DNA of 64,000 bases. Origin: Pseudomonas sp. PD9R. Lineage in GTDB: Bacteria > Pseudomonadota > Gammaproteobacteria > Pseudomonadales > Pseudomonadaceae. A program made the translations under genes and the position numbers. Shown here piece after piece: positions 58,758 to 64,000 of this stretch; within the stretch, counting starts at the first letter, position 1, and each line of letters begins with the position of its first letter. The notes beneath the pieces are model-generated. The model did not search any database, was not told the DNA's origin, and saw nothing but the letters and a program-made list of their open reading frames with translations. The DNA lies in NCBI RefSeq assembly GCF_019200975.1, contig NZ_JAHTMR010000011.1:183184-247183 (forward strand), written 5' to 3'.

Positions 58758-60896
58758 TCAGGCCGGAATTCCCTTGGCTTTCGCCTCCCGATCCCAAACC
58801 CGATGTTGTCCAATCGCGGCAAAAAACGCCTTGAACGATTTGGCATCCGCCCCGACGATCAACCCCGCATCAGCCTCCAGCTTCAACACATCCAATAACT
58901 GCTTCGCCTCGCCATGCAGTGCGATTGCTTTCAGGTGTTTGTAGGCTTCAAGCAGGTAGTGCAGCGCCACGCCATCAGCGCTCAAAGCCTTGATGGATGC
59001 CGCGCCACCGGGCACAAATACCGCATCAAACGCGACTGAAGGCAGGCCTTCCATCGAAGCATCAACCGGCAAAGTTTTGCCATCGGCGGTTGTCACCGGC
59101 GCGGATGTCGGCCCCAACAATTTGGCGTGCGCACCTTCAGCCTCCAGCGCTTTCTTCATCGCATCGATCGCCGCACCGTCGACACCGTTGGCGGCCAGAA
59201 TCGCTACCTTTCGGGTTTTGATATCTGCCGGCAGCAAGTTCGCCTGACTTAGCGCCGGTGAGCGGTCCAGCGAAGTTTTTGGCACTTCGACCGTTCCTGC
59301 TTTCGGCGCCGGCAATCCCAGGTTCTGCGCAACTCGCTTGGCCAGTTCCAGATCAATGTTGGCCAGGATCTCGTTAACCTGACGCGCCCGAATAAACTCG
59401 CGTTCAACTTTGCCCAGTTCGAAGCTATAGGCGGCGATGATGTGTTCCTGCTCGTGCTTGCTCATGCTGTGGAAAAACAGCCGCGCCTGCGAGAAGTGGT
59501 CACTGAACGACTCGCTGCGCTGGCGGATCTTGTTGGCGTCGATGCGCTCCGGATAGCTCTCGAAGCCACCGTCCTGCGCAGCGGGCGGGGTTTCTTTCGG
59601 CCACCCGCCGTCGATAGAGTTCGGTTCATAGGAGGCGCGGCCCTTGTCGATAACGGTGCGGTGCAAGGCATCGCGCTGGCCACTGTGGAACGGGGAAATC
59701 GGGCGGTTGATCGGGATCTCGTGAAAATTCGGTCCACCGAGTCGGCTGATTTGCGTATCGGTGTAGGAAAACAACCGCCCTTGCAGTAACGGATCGTTGG
59801 AGAAATCGATACCCGGAACGACGTGGCCTGGACAGAAGGCGACTTGCTCGGTTTCGGCAAAGAAATTGTCCGGGTTGCGGTTGAGCACCATTTTGCCCAG
59901 TGGCGTGATGGGGACAATTTCTTCCGGAATCAGTTTGGTGGGGTCGAGGATGTCGAAATCGAAGTCATGTTCGTTTTCTTCTTCGATGACCTGTACGCCC
60001 AACTCCCATTCCGGGTAGTCACCCATCTCAATGGCATCCCAGAGATCACGACGGTGGTAGTCGGTGTCTTTGCCGGCTAGTTTCTGCGCTTCGTCCCACA
60101 CCAGCGAACAGGTGCCGGCGGTGGGGCGCCAATGGAATTTGACGAAACGCGATTTCCCTTCGGCATTGATCAGCCGAAACGTATGTATCCCGAAACCCTG
60201 CATGCTGCGCAGGCTTTTCGGAATCGCCCGGTCAGACATGGCCCAGATCACCATGTGCGCCGATTCGGGTTGCAGCGAGACAAAGTCCCAGAAGGTGTCG
60301 TGGGCCGAACCACCGGTAGGCATTTCGTTGTGGGGTTCGGGTTTTACCGCGTGTACGAAATCAGGAAACTTGATCGCATCTTGAATGAAGAACACCGGCA
60401 TATTGTTGCCCACCAGGTCGTAGTTACCTTCCTCGGTGAAGAATTTGACGGCGAAACCTCTGACATCTCGAACGGTATCGCCCGACCCACGAGGGCCTTG
60501 CACCGTGGAAAAGCGAACGAACACTGGCGTTTTCTGGCTTGGGTCCTGTAGGAACCCGGCCTTGGTCAATACGCTGTGGTTCTCGTAGCACTGAAAGTAA
60601 CCATGGGCACCCGTACCGCGAGCATGCACGATGCGCTCGGGAATTCGCTCGTGGTCAAAATGCGTGATCTTTTCACGCATGATGAAATCTTCCAGTAGCG
60701 ACGGCCCGCGGGCCCCGGCCTTCAAGGTGTTCTGGTTATCCGCCACTTTCACGCCTTGATTGGTGCGCAAGGCCTGGCCAGTGGCGTCAGAGCGAAATTT
60801 TTCCAGGCTGTCGAGCTTGGCGTTGGTGTTGCTGCGGTCCAGGGTATCGGTCCCGGCCAGTGCGCTCTTGTTGGCGGCAGGCTTCTTCGTACTCAT
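58758..60896 (-). CDS. katE: Catalase HPII, large-subunit type
   Basis: 712-residue clade 2 catalase that breaks down H2O2. The distal His is in ERIVHARGTGAHGYF near residue 95, Asn in YDLVGNNMPVFFIQDA, and the proximal heme-Tyr motif is RLFSYTDTQ near residue 390. The last 150 residues are the flavodoxin/DJ-1-like domain (KVAILAANGVDGAAIDAMKKALEAEGAH) that marks large catalases. The N-terminal extension is typical. Divergent from metN over a 210-base region that must hold both promoters. Confidence 0.95.
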   Translation of the reverse strand: MSTKKPAANKSALAGTDTLDRSNTNAKLDSLEKFRSDATGQALRTNQGVKVADNQNTLKAGARGPSLLEDFIMREKITHFDHERIPERIVHARGTGAHGYFQCYENHSVLTKAGFLQDPSQKTPVFVRFSTVQGPRGSGDTVRDVRGFAVKFFTEEGNYDLVGNNMPVFFIQDAIKFPDFVHAVKPEPHNEMPTGGSAHDTFWDFVSLQPESAHMVIWAMSDRAIPKSLRSMQGFGIHTFRLINAEGKSRFVKFHWRPTAGTCSLVWDEAQKLAGKDTDYHRRDLWDAIEMGDYPEWELGVQVIEEENEHDFDFDILDPTKLIPEEIVPITPLGKMVLNRNPDNFFAETEQVAFCPGHVVPGIDFSNDPLLQGRLFSYTDTQISRLGGPNFHEIPINRPISPFHSGQRDALHRTVIDKGRASYEPNSIDGGWPKETPPAAQDGGFESYPERIDANKIRQRSESFSDHFSQARLFFHSMSKHEQEHIIAAYSFELGKVEREFIRARQVNEILANIDLELAKRVAQNLGLPAPKAGTVEVPKTSLDRSPALSQANLLPADIKTRKVAILAANGVDGAAIDAMKKALEAEGAHAKLLGPTSAPVTTADGKTLPVDASMEGLPSVAFDAVFVPGGAASIKALSADGVALHYLLEAYKHLKAIALHGEAKQLLDVLKLEADAGLIVGADAKSFKAFFAAIGQHRVWDREAKAKGIPA

Positions 60897-61106
60897 CAGG
60901 CGTAACTCCTCGGGGGTATTTTCGAGTTGCCTAAGTAGTGACTGATGAGGTTTTTAGCCGTTCCTTTTATCTGACCTTTGATCGCGTTATTGCCAAATCA
61001 CTGGATGAATGCGAAATAAATGCTAAGAACCTCTATACGGACAGGCTAAAATGCGCGCCCGGCTAACCGCTGATCCTTTTCTAACGCGCCCCACAAGGTT
61101 CGCTAC

Positions 61107-62114
61107 GTGATCGAGTTTCAAAACGTCCATAAAACTTACCGCGTCGCCGGTAAGGATATCCCCGCCCTGCACCCGACCAGTCTGACGATTGAGAACGGCC
61201 AGGTGTTTGGCCTGATCGGCCATTCCGGTGCGGGAAAAAGTACCCTGCTGCGTCTGATCAATCGCCTGGAAAACTCCAGTGGCGGCAAGATCTTCGTCGA
61301 TGGTGAAGAAGTCACCGCGCTCGACGCCAACGGCCTGCGCCGTTTTCGTCAACAGGTCGGGATGATCTTCCAGCACTTCAACCTGCTGGCGTCCAAGACC
61401 GTTGCCGACAACGTCGCGCTGCCGCTGACCCTTGCCGGTGAGCTGTCCCGCGCTGAAATCGACCAGCGTGTGGCCGAGTTGCTGGCGCGGGTCGGTTTGT
61501 CCGATCACGCCAACAAGTACCCGGCGCAATTGTCAGGTGGCCAGAAGCAGCGTGTCGGCATTGCCCGCGCCTTGGCGACCAAGCCGAAAATCCTGCTGTG
61601 CGATGAAGCCACCAGCGCCCTCGACCCGCAGACCACGGCATCGGTCCTGCAACTGCTGGCCGAAATCAATCGCGAGTTGAAGCTGACCATCGTGCTGATC
61701 ACCCATGAAATGGACGTGATTCGCCGTGTGTGCGATCAGGTTGGCGTGATGGACGCCGGTGTGATCGTCGAGCAAGGCTCGGTGGCCGATGTGTTCCTGC
61801 ATCCAAAGCACCCGACCACCAAGCGCTTCGTGCAAGAAGACGAGCAGGTCGACGAAGGCGAACAGCGTGACGACTTCGCCCACGTGCCGGGCCGCATCGT
61901 GCGTCTGACGTTCCAGGGCGAAGCGACCTACGCGCCGTTGCTGGGCACCGTCGCTCGCGAAACGGGTGTGGACTACAGCATCCTCGCCGGACGTATCGAT
62001 CGCATCAAAGACATCCCTTACGGGCAACTGACCCTGGCCGTGACCGGCGGTGACATGGAAGCGGCGTTTGCCCGCTTCACCGCAGCCGACGTCCACATGG
62101 AGGTGCTGCGTTAA
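61107..62114 (+). CDS. metN: Methionine ABC transporter ATPase
   Basis: 335-residue ATPase of the MetNIQ importer for D/L-methionine. Walker A GHSGAGKST, signature LSGGQKQRVGIARALA, Walker B ILLCDEATSALDP; the C-terminal NIL/ACT-like domain (about residues 260-335) binds methionine and gives transinhibition. GTG start with AAGG upstream. Its stop overlaps the metI ATG. Confidence 0.95.
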   Translation: MIEFQNVHKTYRVAGKDIPALHPTSLTIENGQVFGLIGHSGAGKSTLLRLINRLENSSGGKIFVDGEEVTALDANGLRRFRQQVGMIFQHFNLLASKTVADNVALPLTLAGELSRAEIDQRVAELLARVGLSDHANKYPAQLSGGQKQRVGIARALATKPKILLCDEATSALDPQTTASVLQLLAEINRELKLTIVLITHEMDVIRRVCDQVGVMDAGVIVEQGSVADVFLHPKHPTTKRFVQEDEQVDEGEQRDDFAHVPGRIVRLTFQGEATYAPLLGTVARETGVDYSILAGRIDRIKDIPYGQLTLAVTGGDMEAAFARFTAADVHMEVLR

Positions 62115-62788
62115 TGGAAGCCCTGACAAGTTTCTTCGCCAACATCGACTGGTTCGAAATCTGGCTGGCCACCGGCGATACCATGCTGATGCTCGGCGGT
62201 TCGCTGTTATTCACCGTGTTGCTGGGCCTGCCGTTGGGCGTGCTGTTGTTCCTGTGCAGCCCACGCCAGTTGCTCGAAGCCAAAGGCATCTATGCGATGT
62301 TGTCGCTGGTGGTGAACATCCTGCGTTCGCTGCCGTTCATCATTCTGCTGATCGTGATGATTCCGTTCACCGTGCTGATCACCGGCACCTCGCTGGGTGT
62401 CGCCGGTGCGATTCCGCCCTTGGTAGTGGGCGCCACGCCGTTCTTCGCACGTCTGGTTGAAACCGCGCTGCGGGAAGTGGATCGCGGCATCATCGAAGCG
62501 ACCCAGTCCATGGGGGCGACGACCCGGCAGATCATCACCAACGCGTTGTTGCCGGAAGCCCGCCCGGGCATCTTCGCGGCGATTACGGTGACAGCTATTA
62601 CACTGGTGTCCTACACGGCGATGGCCGGTGTGGTCGGCGCGGGTGGTCTGGGCGACCTGGCAATCCGTTTCGGTTACCAGCGTTTTCAGACGGATGTGAT
62701 GGTGGTCACGGTGGTGTTGCTGCTGGTGCTGGTTCAGGTCCTGCAAACAGTCGGCGACAAACTGGTGGTTCATTTTTCTCGCAAGTAA
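62114..62788 (+). CDS. metI: Methionine ABC transporter permease
   Basis: 224-residue BPD-type permease with about five membrane helices; the EAA-like loop is ALREVDRGIIEATQSMGATTRQIITNALLPEARPG near residue 118. First base of its ATG is the last base of the metN stop region, so the genes are coupled. metQ follows after 72 bases. Confidence 0.95.
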   Translation: MEALTSFFANIDWFEIWLATGDTMLMLGGSLLFTVLLGLPLGVLLFLCSPRQLLEAKGIYAMLSLVVNILRSLPFIILLIVMIPFTVLITGTSLGVAGAIPPLVVGATPFFARLVETALREVDRGIIEATQSMGATTRQIITNALLPEARPGIFAAITVTAITLVSYTAMAGVVGAGGLGDLAIRFGYQRFQTDVMVVTVVLLLVLVQVLQTVGDKLVVHFSRK

Positions 62789-62860
62789 TCGTATTCAAGA
62801 CATGAGCCGGCCATTCGCTGGCGGGCGCGCGATTCAAGCGCCTCACAAGGAGTTAGCTGA

Positions 62861-63634
62861 ATGAAAAAACTACTCGTCGCGTTCGCTGCCGTTGCAGCCT
62901 TTTCCGCCCATGCTGCCGACACCCTGACTGTCGCGGCCACACCGGTTCCGCACGCGGAAATCCTCGAATTCGTTAAACCGACGCTAGCCAAAGAAGGCGT
63001 GGACCTGAAGGTCAAAGTCTTCACCGACTACATCCAGCCGAACGTGCAGGTAGCGGAAAAGCGTCTGGACGCGAACTTCTTCCAGCACCAGCCGTACCTC
63101 GATGAATTCAACAAGGCCAAGGGCACCAATCTGGTGGCTGTAGCCGGCGTCCACCTGGAACCCCTGGGCGCTTACTCCAGCAAATACAAAACCCTCGCTG
63201 AGTTGCCAGGCGGCGCCAACGTGGTGATTCCGAACGACGCCACCAACGGCGGCCGTGCCCTGTTGCTGCTGGCCAAGGCCGGCCTGATCAAGTTGAAGGA
63301 TTCGAACAACATCCTTTCGACCGTCAAGGACATCACCGAGAACACCAAGGACCTGAAATTCCGCGAGCTGGAAGCCGCGACCATCCCGCGTGTACTGACC
63401 CAGGTCGACCTCGCCCTGATCAACACCAACTACGCACTGGAAGCCAAGCTTGATCCGGCCAAAGACGCGCTGGTGATCGAAGGCAGCGACTCGCCGTACG
63501 TGAACATCCTCGTTGCCCGTCCAGATGACAAAGACAGCGATGCGATGAAGAAACTGGTTGCTGCGCTGCACAGCCCGGAAGTGAAAGCCTTCATTCTTGA
63601 GAAGTACAAAGGCGCGGTAGTGCCAGCGTTCTGA
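62861..63634 (+). CDS. metQ: Methionine-binding periplasmic protein
   Basis: 257-residue NlpA/MetQ-family binding protein. The signal peptide ends AHA|ADT with no lipobox cysteine, so it should be a free periplasmic protein, unlike the E. coli lipoprotein. Family stretches include NVQVAEKRLDANFFQHQPYLDEFN and VVIPNDATNGGRALLLLAKAGLIKLKD. AAGGAG lies 7 bases upstream. A strong terminator follows. Confidence 0.95.
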   Translation: MKKLLVAFAAVAAFSAHAADTLTVAATPVPHAEILEFVKPTLAKEGVDLKVKVFTDYIQPNVQVAEKRLDANFFQHQPYLDEFNKAKGTNLVAVAGVHLEPLGAYSSKYKTLAELPGGANVVIPNDATNGGRALLLLAKAGLIKLKDSNNILSTVKDITENTKDLKFRELEAATIPRVLTQVDLALINTNYALEAKLDPAKDALVIEGSDSPYVNILVARPDDKDSDAMKKLVAALHSPEVKAFILEKYKGAVVPAF

Positions 63635-63650
63635 TCTGCGGATGCAATGA

Positions 63651-63682
63651 AAAAGGGGCGCATTCAAATGCGCCCCTTTTTT
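63651..63682 (+). terminator. Intrinsic terminator after metQ
   Basis: AAAGGGGCGCATT and AATGCGCCCCTTT form a stem around CA/A with TTT following. The group II intron relic begins three bases after the T-run. Confidence 0.92.
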
Positions 63683-63685
63683 ATG

Positions 63686-63851
63686 GTGCGCCAGGCATGG
63701 CGCGTTGCGCGTAAGCGCAACCAGTTTGGCTGTGGTGGCCACGCTGGTGACTTGGAGGTGAAAGTCCTCTACACACCCGGCAAGGGGAAGTGTTAGCCAG
63801 AGGCAAGGGTGTCGTGGGTGACTGCGAATCTGAAGGAAGCCCGAGGCAAAA
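63686..63851 (+). mobile_element. Group II intron 5' fragment (domain I), truncated
   Basis: Begins with GTGCG, the group II intron 5' consensus, and then GCGCCAGGCATGGCGC and the conserved domain I stretch GGAGGTGAAAGTCCTCTACACACC, followed by GGCAAGGGTGTCGTGGG, GACTGCGAATCTGAAGG and GCCCGAGGCAAAA. About 166 bases remain; the rest of the ribozyme and the maturase gene are absent. It sits right after the metQ terminator, a favoured kind of insertion site for some bacterial group II introns, and joins directly to the bioA coding sequence. Confidence 0.85.
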
Positions 63852-63873
63852 TGCTGGCCTGAATAAACAGTGG

Positions 63874-64000
63874 ATGGAACGCGATCTCGCGGTGTTGTGG
63901 CATCCCTGCACCCAGATGAAAGACCACGAACAACTGCCATTGGTCCCGATCAAGCGCGGTGAAGGCGTCTGGCTCGAAGACTTTGAAGGCAAGCGCTACC
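63874..64000 (+). CDS. bioA: Adenosylmethionine-8-amino-7-oxononanoate aminotransferase (partial)
   Basis: Start of the PLP-dependent biotin-pathway aminotransferase: MERDLAVLWHPCTQMKDH, then GEGVWLEDFEGKRY; the frame runs off the right edge. In-frame codons GLNKQW just before the ATG look like the native N-terminus, but the expected ATG in front of GLN is replaced by GCT from the intron junction. Remaining starts are ATG 63874 (no ribosome-binding site), GTG 63814 or GTG 63790, the latter two inside the intron relic and in frame. Confidence 0.85.
   Translation, partial: MERDLAVLWHPCTQMKDHEQLPLVPIKRGEGVWLEDFEGKRY

Noticed and set aside
1..64000. CRISPR arrays, tRNA or rRNA genes, prophage or toxin-antitoxin modules
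   Set aside because: None seen. The regular inverted repeats are REP elements, which lack constant-spacing direct repeats.

Overview
The window reads as chromosomal DNA of a Pseudomonas of the P. fluorescens/putida type. Reasons: high G+C coding DNA with strong GC third-position bias, dense families of Pseudomonas-style REP palindromes (GGAGCGAGC..GCTCGC and GATCGCAGCC..GGCTGCGATC), and long runs of genes whose order matches well-known Pseudomonas blocks. No phage, plasmid, CRISPR, rRNA or tRNA genes were seen. All calls come from reading the sequence; similarity statements rest on recalled families, not on searches.

Block 1 (1-16.2 kb) is the usual origin-proximal housekeeping block: gmhB(partial)-glyS-glyQ on the minus strand, tag-lpxL on plus, a PilZ protein, a TPR protein, trkA-rsmB-fmt-def on minus, LysM-dprA-tsaC on plus, qor on minus, then hemF-aroE on plus with an Anr/FNR-like box before hemF.

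Block 2 (16.2-36.9 kb) is metabolic and envelope-related: a SulP anion transporter; a choline-sulfate module (choX, betC and a divergent LysR regulator); a small oxidoreductase, a DOPA-dioxygenase-like protein and a GFA-fold protein; a citrate transporter with a long leader carrying an A-rich Hfq/Crc-like motif and a tiny ORF; TerC; a Na/Pi cotransporter; an M16 peptidase; a DUF5924 membrane protein; a four-gene Mla-like lipid transport operon with a STAS domain fused to the permease; a fused SpmA/SpmB-type protein; and gltP.

Block 3 (36.9-64 kb) carries an Ivy-type lysozyme inhibitor, a DUF1328 peptide, algB-kinB, an EAL phosphodiesterase, an AmpD-family amidase, a GGDEF cyclase in an operon with an exonuclease/phosphatase-fold protein and dsbA, cytochromes c4 and c5, engB, the small RNA ErsA with a clear AlgU (sigma-22) type promoter, polA, a DUF2782 protein, thrB, the zinc regulon znuA / zur-znuC-znuB with a Zur-like operator, a lipoprotein, katE and metNIQ. 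At the right edge a truncated 5' end of a group II intron sits just after the metQ terminator and is fused to the start of bioA.

The most rewarding items are non-coding: ErsA and its promoter, the intron relic that has replaced the bioA start region, the dyad operator and structured leader in front of algB, the citM leader, and a possible Cys-rich micro-protein in the otherwise empty 0.7 kb upstream of gltP.
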